Below, in pieces: positions 25,127 through 33,828 of a stretch of 64,000 bases of DNA. Origin of the DNA: Acidihalobacter prosperus (GTDB lineage Bacteria; Pseudomonadota; Gammaproteobacteria; DSM-5130; Acidihalobacteraceae). Numbering within the stretch: the stretch's first letter is position 1; the number at the start of each line of letters is the position of its first letter. The stretch lies in NCBI RefSeq assembly GCF_000754095.2, contig NZ_JQSG02000006.1, positions 79,429 to 143,428 on the forward strand. Direction: 5' to 3'. A model generated the notes under the pieces. The model ran no database searches. It had not been told where the DNA came from and worked only from the letters and a program-made list of their open reading frames with translations. The position numbers and the translations under genes were made by a program.

Positions 25127-25618
25127 TCAGCCCAGCAGGGCGGGATTGTGCCGCCACACGAACCACGTCAGCACCGTGGCAAAGGCCACCCACGCCAGAT
25201 AGGGTGCCAGCAGCAGGGCGGCAAGGCGGCTATAGCGGCAAAAGGCCGACATCGTGGCCACGATCAGCCCCAGCAGCAGCAACATTTCCACGAATGCGAG
25301 CGCACCGGCATGCCAGACGAAGAACAGCCACGACCACAGCGCATTCACCGCAAGCTGGAACACGAACAGCGCCAGCGCCCACCGCTTGCGCCCCGGCCGG
25401 CGCCACACCCGCCACGCCGAAACGCCCATCAGGGCGAACAGCGCGGTCCAAACCGGTGCAAATGCGCTCGCCGGCGGCGCCCACTCGGGGCGTACGAGCT
25501 GCCGATAAAATCCCGGGGCGTCCACCGAAGCCATCGCGCCGACCGCCGCGGCCGCGAACGCGACCAGCAGCCAGCCGAGCAGACCCAGCAGATCGACGGC
25601 CAAACGGCGCTGATTCAT
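25127..25618 (-). CDS. tspO: TspO/MBR family protein
   Basis: A 163-residue, five-helix membrane protein of the translocator protein/benzodiazepine-receptor family, which binds porphyrins and is linked to oxygen and stress responses in bacteria. It shows the signature WxPPxxxFxPVWTxLF as PEWAPPASAFAPVWTALFAL, followed by NALWSWLFF and APYLAWVAFATVLTWFVWRHN. The start is at 25618, with GGAGA 6-8 bases upstream. Outer- or inner-membrane location cannot be told from sequence. Confidence 0.93.
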   Translation of the reverse strand: MNQRRLAVDLLGLLGWLLVAFAAAAVGAMASVDAPGFYRQLVRPEWAPPASAFAPVWTALFALMGVSAWRVWRRPGRKRWALALFVFQLAVNALWSWLFFVWHAGALAFVEMLLLLGLIVATMSAFCRYSRLAALLLAPYLAWVAFATVLTWFVWRHNPALLG

Positions 25619-25837
25619 CCCTTGTCTCCTGCTTGAACGGCCGCTCGATCCTGCTGCTGCCTGCGCGCCTGTCCCCAGCCTAACAGCGCGCCGAGCGCAT
25701 GCGGCAACCAGGCCACCAACGATCGAGCCTATCACCGATCCTTGGAGCACAGCGAATCCGTGACTTGCACAGTGGCGCGAGCATGGCCACTTGGCCCATT
25801 AGGTACGATCGAGTTGAATTTTTTATCCGTGGCGCGA

Positions 25838-26563
25838 CTAGATATTCAGTCGGAAAGCTGGATCCCATCCCAACAATGCCCTTGCTTTACCAATATCAAC
25901 GGCCCCATCTTCTTCGGCCACGTTGTAAACACCCGGCTCTCCATGCACCAGCGCACGCCTAGCCGCATCGGCAGCAGCGTCCACATGTACCGGGGCAGGC
26001 ACATGATGAGGTTCATCAAAACCAGTACCGGGGCCATAGAAATGTCCATAACGCAGAATTAATCCTTCTAAAGGACTTTCTATCACTTGTTGCTCGAACG
26101 CGCACAAAGCATCCGATTCCAGTGGATCACCCTCCATATGTGGCTGCTGGCCGCGCTTATAAGCGAAAGCGATGCTCTGTACGACAATACGCGTTGCGCG
26201 AGCCCTAATACTAGCCGCTATCAAGTGCCTTGTACCCACATCGCGGATACGCATATTGCGCACAAGCCCCTCTGGCATCTGCTTCGGGTCAAGACCCGGA
26301 GGCAAGTCAGTCAACTGATGAACAACCACTTCCGGCTGCACTTCCACTAGAAGCTTGCAAAGTTTTTCAGCATCATAAACATCGACAATCACAGGCTCGA
26401 CGCCTACTCTCTGAAAGAGCCTGGCGCGCTCACACGAACGCGTGGTGCCGAAAACCTTCCACCCTTCTGCGATTAACAAATTACACAATGGCCAACCCAC
26501 AGCACCACCAGCCCCCGCAACGAGCACGCGTCGCTCATTCTCACATATTCTATCGACTGACAT
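25838..26563 (-). CDS. NAD-dependent epimerase/dehydratase family protein
   Basis: A 241-residue extended-SDR-like protein. It has an N-terminal nucleotide-binding glycine motif (VLVAGAGGAVGWPL), the VDVYDAEKL acidic stretch after strand 2, and later ILRYGHFYGPGTG, the loop typical of UDP-sugar epimerase-like proteins. It is shorter than most extended SDRs (about 300), and the catalytic YxxxK is replaced by AFAYKRG, so activity is uncertain. Base composition is clearly lower in GC than the flanks. It belongs to a four-gene low-GC block together with the regulator and the NIPSNAP/ABM pair. Confidence 0.8.
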   Translation of the reverse strand: MSVDRICENERRVLVAGAGGAVGWPLCNLLIAEGWKVFGTTRSCERARLFQRVGVEPVIVDVYDAEKLCKLLVEVQPEVVVHQLTDLPPGLDPKQMPEGLVRNMRIRDVGTRHLIAASIRARATRIVVQSIAFAYKRGQQPHMEGDPLESDALCAFEQQVIESPLEGLILRYGHFYGPGTGFDEPHHVPAPVHVDAAADAARRALVHGEPGVYNVAEEDGAVDIGKARALLGWDPAFRLNI

Positions 26564-26651
26564 AATTTATTCCTCAATCGAAACCAAGCGCAGAACGAAG
26601 CGTAAGGCTATAATCATCTGGGTCACCGATCACAATTCCACAAAAAATTTA

Positions 26652-27356
26652 TTATAACAGCGAATTAATCCCCCACACATTTCGCAATGTAATGCGCCCC
26701 TTTTGCGTAAGCCTCAAAGCACGCGTACCCGGTACCTTGCGTAGCAGAGCACGCCCAATAAAGTACTCATGAATCGCCATGCCTAGCCGACCAGCCAGAT
26801 GCGATCTCCGCTCACTCCAATCCAGACACGGGCGGCACAACGGCCTTGAGGAGCGGTTTTTTAACGCAGCAGGGAGTGACACTCCAATCTCTCCAAGCCA
26901 AACCATGCCCTCACGAGTAACCGACCCAACACCATCATCCAACTCAACAACCCCGCGGAGCACCAAACAATCACAGATAGCAACCCCAAGCTTGCCGGCA
27001 AGATGGTCATAACAGGAACGCGCAAGGCGAAGCTCATTATCTCGCGGGCCAATCAATCGAATCTTAGATACAATCTGTTGCTTCTCCGTCGCCATACACA
27101 TAAACATTTCCAGCAACCTCGCCACTTCAGGTGACGCGAGTCGATAATATCGGTGGCGTCCTTGGCGCTCCATCTTAAGCATATTCACTTCAACGAGTCG
27201 CGCAAGATGCTCGCTGGCCGTCTGGGGGCTAACCGCTGCCGCACCGGCCAACTCACTCGCAGACAAAGCGCGCCCATCCATCAGCACAGTCAGAATTGCC
27301 ATATGCGCCGGCACTCCGAGCAAGGCACCGATTTCTGCCATCTGATATGTATTCAT
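26652..27356 (-). CDS. ArsR-type winged-helix transcriptional regulator
   Basis: A 234-residue regulator. The N-terminal 80 residues form a winged helix (MAEIGALLGVPAHMAILTVL, then LSASELAGAAAVSPQTASEHLARLVEVNML as helix-turn-helix and RHRYYRLAS as wing). The C-terminal half carries ARSCYDHLAGKLGVAI and CLDWSERRSHLAGRLGMAIH. These are conserved repeats in one branch of ArsR-like regulators and may form the ligand domain; no classical metal-site Cys pair is evident. It is divergent from the NIPSNAP/ABM pair (118-bp gap), which is its likely target. Confidence 0.85.
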   Translation of the reverse strand: MNTYQMAEIGALLGVPAHMAILTVLMDGRALSASELAGAAAVSPQTASEHLARLVEVNMLKMERQGRHRYYRLASPEVARLLEMFMCMATEKQQIVSKIRLIGPRDNELRLARSCYDHLAGKLGVAICDCLVLRGVVELDDGVGSVTREGMVWLGEIGVSLPAALKNRSSRPLCRPCLDWSERRSHLAGRLGMAIHEYFIGRALLRKVPGTRALRLTQKGRITLRNVWGINSLL

Positions 27357-27474
27357 ATATACCCCGCATGCGACCATACCCTATATATCAAACCAATTAC
27401 TTCGGCCAAACCCGAAGCATAATAAACCCCTGACGTGACATCATCACCCATCGATTTCGCCACGGGAAACCAAC

Positions 27475-27804
27475 ATGATCACCTGCATCATTCGCTACGA
27501 TATAGAGCCGACGCAGCATGAGGATTTTGCCAAATATGCTCGCAACTGGGGGCAATCCATACCACGCTGCGGTGCGAAACTGATCGGCTATTTTGCTCCT
27601 TATGAGGGATCCTCAACACTGGCCTATGGAATATACAACATCGAAAGCTTGGCGGCGTACGAGCAATATCGCCGCCGACTAGCATCAGACCCCTTAGGTC
27701 GAGAAAACTACGCGTTCACGCAAGAACGAAAATTCATCCGACGAGAAGAACGAACATTTACGATTCTCGTATCCAGCCCACATACACCAGAGGTGAACAC
27801 ATGA
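27475..27804 (+). CDS. NIPSNAP family protein
   Basis: A 109-residue ferredoxin-like alpha/beta protein. The pattern [25 protein letters not shown], then [32 protein letters not shown] and a C-terminal strand (RTFTILV), fits the NIPSNAP domain. NIPSNAP proteins often form dimers with bound small molecules. The gene overlaps the following ABM-domain gene by 4 bp. Low GC places it in the same transferred block. Role unknown; a degradative or detoxifying partner to the ABM protein is plausible. Confidence 0.82.
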   Translation: MITCIIRYDIEPTQHEDFAKYARNWGQSIPRCGAKLIGYFAPYEGSSTLAYGIYNIESLAAYEQYRRRLASDPLGRENYAFTQERKFIRREERTFTILVSSPHTPEVNT

Positions 27805-28130
27805 TTGCAGCAATATTTGAAGTCGAGTTGATACCTGGCCAGCAGGAAAACTACCTTAGCATCGCCGCCGACTTGCGCCCATTACTTCACAAAATCGATG
27901 GATTCATCTCAATCGAACGCTTTCAAAGCCTGAGCAATTCGGAACGACTACTATCACTTTCCCTCTGGCGAGATGAAGATTCGCTCCGAATTTGGCGTAA
28001 TGCTGAAGCCCATCGTGAGGCACAGGAAATTGGTAAGGCGAAAATCTTCGAGAACTACAGAATCATCGTCACCAAAGTCATACGCGATTACGGCATGAAG
28101 CAGCGCCCTCTCACTCCGAGAGCTCAGTGA
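27801..28130 (+). CDS. Antibiotic biosynthesis monooxygenase (ABM) domain protein
   Basis: A 109-residue ABM-fold protein ([20 protein letters not shown], then [40 protein letters not shown]). The W-x-D/E-xxS-xxxWRN-xxHR-xAQ track is the ABM hallmark. Members oxidise quinone-like or aromatic substrates without cofactors or degrade haem. It is translationally coupled to the NIPSNAP gene. The lower-GC codons match its neighbours. I cannot tell the substrate. Confidence 0.85.
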   Translation: MIAAIFEVELIPGQQENYLSIAADLRPLLHKIDGFISIERFQSLSNSERLLSLSLWRDEDSLRIWRNAEAHREAQEIGKAKIFENYRIIVTKVIRDYGMKQRPLTPRAQ

Positions 28131-28512
28131 CAACTAACCCTGCGCACATAGGCAGTGAGTGTTGATCAATCAAGCATGGGGCTGCTCAGATCACGCCCCA
28201 TGCGCTCCATCCATGACCATAATGGACAAAACGTGACCATTTTCACCACGCACCGACCCGGTACCACTTGTTAACCACGCATGCGCAGAAAAATATTTTG
28301 TAGTGCATGCATCCAACACTGATTGCGCTCGCATGCATGGCGCCTGCCGCGCGTACAAGACACTCACGACGAGTCCCATTAGTGCCGACCTAACATGAAA
28401 TATTCGGCTTGGCATCCTTACGAACGCCACCTCCGCGCTGGGCAAATGTGCCGAACTCACCGATAATCAACGGCAATAGCCGTACCGCAACGCGTGCTCA
28501 CGGAGAACCGCC
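28131..28512. other. Intergenic region, 382 bp, no supported gene
   Basis: The stretch links the low-GC block to the high-GC lysE gene. An 89-codon minus-strand frame (28191-28460) lacks a domain, a ribosome site or a convincing composition. I see no terminator hairpin or operator that I would defend. Confidence 0.5.
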
Positions 28513-29133
28513 ATGTTCGGCATCCAGCACTACGACAGCTTCATCGCCGCGATCCTCGTGTTCCAGCTGATCCCCGGCGCCGGCACCATTGCCATTCTCA
28601 ACGCCACCGCCCGCAACGGCATCGGCGCGGGCCTCGGCGCGGTGCTCGGCACGCTGTGCGGCGATCTCGTCTACATGCTAGCCGCCGTCGCCGGACTGGC
28701 CGCCCTGATGCACGCCAACCCGGAACTGTTTCGCGTCATGCAGTGGTTCGGCGCCGGCTATCTGATGTGGATGGGCCTCCAGCTGCTGCGACGGCCGGTC
28801 CACGCCGAGCCTGCGTGGGACGAACCGAAACAATCCGCCTGGCGCTATTTCCGTCAGGCGCTCGCCGTCAGCCTCACCAACCCCAAGGTAATGCTGTTCT
28901 TCGTCGCCTTTTTCCCGTTGTTCCTCGGCCCCGGCGCCTCGCACGTCACGCTGGCCGCGATGATGCTGCACGTCACGCTGCTGAGCTTTCTCTACCAGGC
29001 GGGGCTGGTGACGCTCGGCAACGCCGTCGCCCGGCGGCTCAAGGGCATGCCCTTCGCGCGCGTCCTCGCCACGCGGCTGGCCGGCGTGGCGCTGATCGGT
29101 TTCGGCATCAGGCTGGCGGCTGGCAACCGCTGA
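28513..29133 (+). CDS. LysE family translocator
   Basis: A 206-residue inner-membrane exporter with about six helices. It opens with a segment followed by FQLIPGAGTIAILNATARNG, where the polar P-G-x-G-T motif replaces the usual PGP of LysE/RhtB exporters. The second half has the matching FFVAFFPLFLGP motif. These proteins export amino acids or related small metabolites. A GGAGAA site precedes the ATG. The 3' end overlaps the convergent P-loop gene by 26 bp. Confidence 0.9.
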   Translation: MFGIQHYDSFIAAILVFQLIPGAGTIAILNATARNGIGAGLGAVLGTLCGDLVYMLAAVAGLAALMHANPELFRVMQWFGAGYLMWMGLQLLRRPVHAEPAWDEPKQSAWRYFRQALAVSLTNPKVMLFFVAFFPLFLGPGASHVTLAAMMLHVTLLSFLYQAGLVTLGNAVARRLKGMPFARVLATRLAGVALIGFGIRLAAGNR

Positions 29134-29635
29134 CGCCGCGATCAGACTCCACATCCGGCAAGCGGACAGCCGCGCTCACGATATCCACACGGGCGAACCC
29201 CTCCACTTGCATCGGCGGCTCCAACTGCGCAAAAACGCGGCGGATGGCTTCCACCGGCACCCGCTCGCCTTCGGGGCGCGCTTGATTGCGTTGCAACGCC
29301 GTCTCTAGCGAAACATCGATCCAAACCGCAACCGCAGGGATACGATGAGCCATCGCGAGATCCAGCGCACGCTGCCGATGCCTGCGGCGAGGGAGTGCCG
29401 CATCGAGAAAGATTGCGTCGTCTTCAAGGCGAGAGCGGTTGTCGCGAATCCAGCTCGTCTTTCCGCCACCTTGAATCCCGCACACCAGATACAGCACCCC
29501 GCCTTCGCCGGCTTCGCGCAGCGCGTATTCAAGGTCGGTATAAGCGCGCGCCCGCGCCTGTCTGCCGCGCGCCTCGGTCCACACGATGCCTTGCGGCGTC
29601 TGCAGATAATGATCGGGATTGATGTGCGCTTGCAT
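29108..29635 (-). CDS. P-loop AAA/zeta-toxin-like kinase family protein
   Basis: A 175-residue ATPase: Walker A GIQGGGKTSW (about residues 53-62), an acidic strand (AIFLDAALP), the conserved helix-arginine set RHRQRALDLAMAH, VAVWIDVSLETALQRNQARP as lid/Walker B region and ...VPVEAIRRVFAQLEPP. This arrangement is close to small AAA_33-type kinases that phosphorylate sugars, nucleosides or unknown substrates. The start at 29635 fits; upstream codons in the same frame belong to an acetyltransferase remnant. It overlaps the lysE 3' end convergently. Confidence 0.82.
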   Translation of the reverse strand: MQAHINPDHYLQTPQGIVWTEARGRQARARAYTDLEYALREAGEGGVLYLVCGIQGGGKTSWIRDNRSRLEDDAIFLDAALPRRRHRQRALDLAMAHRIPAVAVWIDVSLETALQRNQARPEGERVPVEAIRRVFAQLEPPMQVEGFARVDIVSAAVRLPDVESDRGVSGCQPPA

Positions 29636-29703
29636 GCCGGAAACAGTCCGATCGGTGTATGGTGTTCCGGCCGTGAAACGGGGCGTTAGTTCGGCGTCCT
29701 GCC

Positions 29704-29931
29704 TTACGATGCGAATACAAGTTCGTGGAAATACTCTTCCTCGCCATGGATCACGAAGCCCATGCGTTCGTAAAGACGCCGCGCGCGTTCGTTCGTCTTG
29801 AATACGCTCAAGGAGAGAGGGCGCCGCATGGTGGCGGCTCGCGTCAGAAGATGCCGAAGCCAGATACAGCCAACGAACATCGTCTCCCAGGCGGACGAAT
29901 GTGCAGGCCGCAGATGGCAATGATGCAACAA
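29704..29931 (-). pseudogene. Broken GNAT acetyltransferase, C-terminal part
   Basis: The last about 40 codons read LSVFKTNERARRLYERMGFV and then HGEEEYFHELV, an unmistakable GNAT C-terminus (strand 5, helix 4 and the Y-x-x-MGF turn). Upstream, the matching earlier strand (TFVRLGDDVRWLYLAS) is in a different reading frame near 29850-29900, and the acetyl-CoA-binding loop is missing. The gene has therefore suffered a frameshift plus deletion and lacks its first half. It lies between the P-loop gene and the isoaspartyl peptidase gene. Confidence 0.75.
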
Positions 29932-29958
29932 GCTGCGAGGCGCACATTTACCGCCTAC

Positions 29959-30924
29959 TCACGCCTGTGGCGCCACATGGAAGGCCTCGCGGTAGATGGC
30001 GGTATGCAGTCGGCCGTCGGCTCCCACGTAACCTCTGTACATGCCCTCGCTATTGAATGGGAGCGCCATGTTGCCGGCACGGTCGACCGCGATCAGGCCG
30101 CCCGATCCGCCAACGGGCGCCAATAACCGTTCGACCACGTCGTTGGCCGCAGTTTCCAGCGTGTGCCCGGCCCAGCGCATGCGCGCATCGATCTCGTGAC
30201 CGGCGACGTAGCGCATGAAGAGCTCGCCGTGCCCGGTGGCGGAAACCGCGCAAGTCGCGTCGTCGGCCCAGGTGCCGGCCCCGATCATCGGCGTATCGCC
30301 GATGCGCCCCGAAGCCTTGCCGGTCATTCCGCCGGTCGAAGTGGCTGCCGCAAGATGACCCTGATGATCGCAGGCGACCGCGCCGACCGTGCCGTGGCGA
30401 GCCTCCTCGTCGCGTTCGTCCGGCGCGCCGGCGCTTCGCCGGCGCCGCTCTTCTTCCAGCGCCTGCAGCCGGCGCTCGGTCGCGAACCAGGCCGGCTCGC
30501 AGAACTCGAGTCCTGCATCCCGACAGAACCGAAGGGCCCCGTCGCCCGCGAGCAGCACATGTTCCGAACGCTCCATCACCGCCCGCGCGGCAAGCACCGG
30601 ATGCCGCGGACCGCAAATGTTGGCCACGGCACCGGCACGCCGGTCACGTCCGTCCATGACCGCGGCATCCATTTCCTGATGGCCGTCGATATTGAAGACC
30701 GCACCGCGACCGGCGTTGAACAACGGATCGTCCTCAAGCGCCTTGACCGCCTCGGTCACGGCATCGAGCGCGCTGCCCTGACGTGACAGGACCGCATACC
30801 CCGCGGACAACGCGCGCCGCATGCCCGCATGGCACGCAGCCTCGCGCTCCGGAGTCATGTTCTCGCGCCGGATCGTGCCCGCACCGCCGTGAATGACGAG
30901 CATTGGCGAAACGGTCTGTGTCAT
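29959..30924 (-). CDS. Isoaspartyl peptidase/L-asparaginase (plant-type, Ntn hydrolase)
   Basis: A 321-residue Ntn hydrolase precursor that self-cleaves before the catalytic Thr in HGTVGAVACDHQGHLAAATSTGG (about residue 178). Other family marks are the N-terminal LVIHGGAGTI, the central NAGRGAVFN loop, the linker rich in charged residues before the cleavage site and RIGDTPMIGAGTWAD. Such enzymes hydrolyse isoaspartyl dipeptides and asparagine. It is separate in fold from the short asparaginase-domain protein at 5705. Confidence 0.95.
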   Translation of the reverse strand: MTQTVSPMLVIHGGAGTIRRENMTPEREAACHAGMRRALSAGYAVLSRQGSALDAVTEAVKALEDDPLFNAGRGAVFNIDGHQEMDAAVMDGRDRRAGAVANICGPRHPVLAARAVMERSEHVLLAGDGALRFCRDAGLEFCEPAWFATERRLQALEEERRRRSAGAPDERDEEARHGTVGAVACDHQGHLAAATSTGGMTGKASGRIGDTPMIGAGTWADDATCAVSATGHGELFMRYVAGHEIDARMRWAGHTLETAANDVVERLLAPVGGSGGLIAVDRAGNMALPFNSEGMYRGYVGADGRLHTAIYREAFHVAPQA

Positions 30925-30960
30925 CTTGCCTCCCGCGAGACGGAGCCGGACGCGAAACCG

Positions 30961-32148
30961 TTAGCGTTCGCGGATTTCGCGGCCGATGCCGTATTTCAGC
31001 CGACGGACCGGCAGATACCAGAGCATGCCGTCGATCAGCATCAGGATGCCGGCCCCGGCGAGGATGTAGTCCGTGAGGCTGTAAGGTCCCGCGCCCAGCA
31101 TCTTGTCCATGGCAATGCCGAGGCCGATGAAGGAGACGCCGGTGCGGATCAGCGACAACCCGGTGCGCGCCCGCGCATATGCGGTCCGGTGACTGGCGGC
31201 GATGGTGCGCTGCGCGGCGAGCATGTTGCGCTCGCGCGCCAGATGGGTGCGTTCCTTGCTGGCCGGAACCGGACGCAGGATGGAGCAGTAGTGCGTGATC
31301 GAGGCGGCCAGCCGCGCCAGCGGCGTGTCGTCATCGAGCCTGGGCGGCGCCTCTTCGAGGTGGTAGCGCCGCGTGAAGCGGATGTTTTCCGCCGTGATCT
31401 CCTCCAGGGCATACCGGCATGATAGGTCCATGCCCGAGCGGCGCACCTTGAGATAATCGACGAGGCCGACCGCGGCCAGCACGATGCCGGCCGCGAGGAT
31501 GGCCACATGATGCGGCGCCAGCACGTCGCCATTGACGCGCGTCAGGGCGTTCGACAGCGCCACCAGCGCCAGGCCCCAGCGCAGCAGCTTCATCGACGTG
31601 CGCGCCCGCGCCTGCCCGGTCCGGTGGCAGGCGAGCTTGGTGCGCCACAGGGCCATGGTGTTGCGCCAATAGGCAAGGCCAGTGCGCTCGATGCCGATGA
31701 GCAGGTGCGCTTCGGCATGCAGGTAATCCTGGATATACCAGCGCACATCGGCGTTGAGCGCGACGCGAAATTCGTAGTCCGACGCGGGCACGAGCTGCCT
31801 GACCTGCTCGCGCATCGTCTCGCTGGACGGATCGGCGGCGGCGATCACGACCGTCTCGCCCCGCTGCATGACCGGAAACCAGCGCCCGGCACGCAGCACC
31901 TTCGCGTCCAGTCCGGCGTACAGTTCCGAGGGCACCGGCAGACGCTCGTCGTACTGGAAGAAACGGCAGCCGTAGTGGCGCGACAGGGCCGTCAGCAACG
32001 CGCAGCGCGAGACGCCGCAATCGTGCAACAGCACCCGCTCCGTATCGAGTCCCCGCGCGGCCGCGCTCTGCTGCGCCTCGGCCAGTTGCGCCTGGTCGAG
32101 AAGGCCGTCCTCCACCAGCCCCACGTATGGATTCGCGTCAGTCGTCAT
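30961..32148 (-). CDS. T2SSE_N/MshEN-like domain fused to two DUF202 units
   Basis: A 395-residue protein. Residues about 6-145 resemble the N-terminal domain of type II secretion/type IV pilus ATPases (GLVEDGLLDQAQLAEAQQ, LTALSRHYGCRFFQYDERLP, VVIAAADPSS), a fold that in MshE binds cyclic di-GMP. Two membrane units follow. The first begins ERTGLAYWRNTMALWRTKLA, the second ERTHLARERNMLAAQRTIAA; each is a run of Arg-Thr pairs every seven residues leading into DUF202-type helices, and each ends in WYLPVRRLKYG-like basic residues or LKVRRS. No ATPase domain is present. It overlaps the upstream related gene by 11 bp. Function unknown. Confidence 0.8.
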   Translation of the reverse strand: MTTDANPYVGLVEDGLLDQAQLAEAQQSAAARGLDTERVLLHDCGVSRCALLTALSRHYGCRFFQYDERLPVPSELYAGLDAKVLRAGRWFPVMQRGETVVIAAADPSSETMREQVRQLVPASDYEFRVALNADVRWYIQDYLHAEAHLLIGIERTGLAYWRNTMALWRTKLACHRTGQARARTSMKLLRWGLALVALSNALTRVNGDVLAPHHVAILAAGIVLAAVGLVDYLKVRRSGMDLSCRYALEEITAENIRFTRRYHLEEAPPRLDDDTPLARLAASITHYCSILRPVPASKERTHLARERNMLAAQRTIAASHRTAYARARTGLSLIRTGVSFIGLGIAMDKMLGAGPYSLTDYILAGAGILMLIDGMLWYLPVRRLKYGIGREIRER

Positions 32149-33556
32149 GGCGATACTGCTCTCGCTTCCAGGCGCTTTTCGGAATGCTGTAGTCAGCGTC
32201 GGCGATCACGAATCCGCCATTACAGAACGCCGAGCGCCGCTTGAGACGCTCGGCGGGCAGATACCAATGCAGGCCGTCGCCGATCAGGTACAGGCCGATC
32301 GCGATCAATGCGATGTACAGGCTCGACCACAGCGCGTCGGTACGCCCGAGATAGCCGAAATAGAGGAACAGGCCCGCGCCCACCGACATCACGCTGAATC
32401 CGGTGCGGATAAAGGCCATCCCCGTGCGCGAACGCGCCAGCACGGTCCGCAGATGCGACATCGCATTGCGCTGGTCGGCGAGCGTGGTGCGCTCCAGCGC
32501 CAGCCCCGTGGTGGCCCACACGCCGGGCCGCGCCTCCAGCGCGCTGGCCTCGGCCACCGGATCATGTCCTGCCGCATAGAGACAGCGTGACGGGAAAACG
32601 GTGTCCCACAGCCCGCGCCGGCCGCTGACCTTGCCGACCGTATCCAGCGCCGCATTGGCGGCATGCCGGCCCGGCCGGTACCAGAGGAACCCCTCGGCCA
32701 GCATCGCCGTGCCGATGACGACCAGTGTCCAGTCGAAGACCGACCAGGGACCCGGGTGAAACTTGCGCAGAAAGCCGATGCCGATGCCGGCGAAGGCGAC
32801 GCCGGTGCGCGCGAAGGCAAGTCCGGTCCGCGCCTTGGCCATCATGGTGCGCAGATAGGCCAGCACCGTCCGCTCCTCGGCCAGATTGGTGCGATCGTTG
32901 GCCAGGAATCGCCGCCGCTCCACGGGCGAAAGCGCATCCCAGTCCTCGCGCAGCGCGCCTGCGCTGTCGACGACCGCGCTCCGGGCGAACGTCATGGCGC
33001 CGCCGGGGTCCGACACCTCAAGTGCCGTATACGCCTCGGGCACCTCGTATGGCGGGTAAGGTTTGATCTGCCGCGTCTCCCGCCGCGCCGGCAGATACCA
33101 CACGAGACCGTCGACGACGGCCAGCACGCCCAGAATCAACAGCGGAATCTCGAAAAACAGCAGCTCTCCGCCTCCGAACAAGCGCAGGAACGCCACCGCG
33201 ATACCAACGAAGGCCAGCCCCGTGCGTGCCAGCGCGAGCCCCGTCCGGCTGCGCGCGAACTGCGTCCGCTGGTCGGCGTAACGGGTGCGCAGCCCGGCCA
33301 GATAGGTGCGCACCTTGGCCAGCGGCGTGCGTCCCGCCGTGACGGGAAAATCCACATTAAGATCGGCGCTGTTCTCGATCAGCCGGACCAGATCGGCACG
33401 CGAGGCGACACGCAGCAGCAGCTCGTCGACATCCAGCGTCTCCTGAATATGCCGCAGCAGCGCCGCATCCTCAGGATCGCAGACCACCACCTCCGCGCCG
33501 TCTTCGTCCCACGCAAGCGGCAGCCAGAGCTCGGATCTCAGCGTATCGACATCCAA
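32138..33556 (-). CDS. Half T2SSE_N domain plus three DUF202 units
   Basis: A 472-residue membrane protein from the TTG at 33556. After about 65 residues related to the end of the T2SSE_N-like domain (LWLPLAWDEDGAEVVVCDPE) come three DUF202 units. Their heptad runs begin near RTRYADQRTQFARSRTGLAL, ERTNLAEERTVLAYLRTMMA and ERTTLADQRNAMSHLRTVLA, each followed by two or three hydrophobic helices and WYLPARR/WYRPGRH-like ends. Sequence upstream of 33556 stays in frame and aligns with the neighbour protein (PNVEYDEGLTASQSILRRL), so the true start is probably further upstream, possibly the CTG at 33656-33658. Function unknown. Confidence 0.78.
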   Translation of the reverse strand: MDVDTLRSELWLPLAWDEDGAEVVVCDPEDAALLRHIQETLDVDELLLRVASRADLVRLIENSADLNVDFPVTAGRTPLAKVRTYLAGLRTRYADQRTQFARSRTGLALARTGLAFVGIAVAFLRLFGGGELLFFEIPLLILGVLAVVDGLVWYLPARRETRQIKPYPPYEVPEAYTALEVSDPGGAMTFARSAVVDSAGALREDWDALSPVERRRFLANDRTNLAEERTVLAYLRTMMAKARTGLAFARTGVAFAGIGIGFLRKFHPGPWSVFDWTLVVIGTAMLAEGFLWYRPGRHAANAALDTVGKVSGRRGLWDTVFPSRCLYAAGHDPVAEASALEARPGVWATTGLALERTTLADQRNAMSHLRTVLARSRTGMAFIRTGFSVMSVGAGLFLYFGYLGRTDALWSSLYIALIAIGLYLIGDGLHWYLPAERLKRRSAFCNGGFVIADADYSIPKSAWKREQYRHDD

Positions 33557-33828
33557 TCGCCGCAGGATGGATTGCGACGCCGTCAGCCCTTCGTCGTATT
33601 CGACATTCGGATAAGCGCGCGGCGCCGCCCGATCGCCAAGCCGCTCCTGTTCGTTCAGACCATGCGCGTGTATCGTCTTTCTCCAATGGGTTCAGACCGC
33701 GACCCGCGCCCAGGCGAGTCCGGCCGTTCGAGGCAGCAACCCATTTCGACCACACGTACAATTCCGAGTTCCACGGGCCACCCGCCCGCCGTCAGGCCAA
33801 TCGGCTTGTGCGCCGCACAGCCCCCTGT

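Noticed and set aside
28191..28460. An 89-codon minus-strand frame in the gap before lysE
   Set aside because: No ribosome site, no domain and mixed composition.
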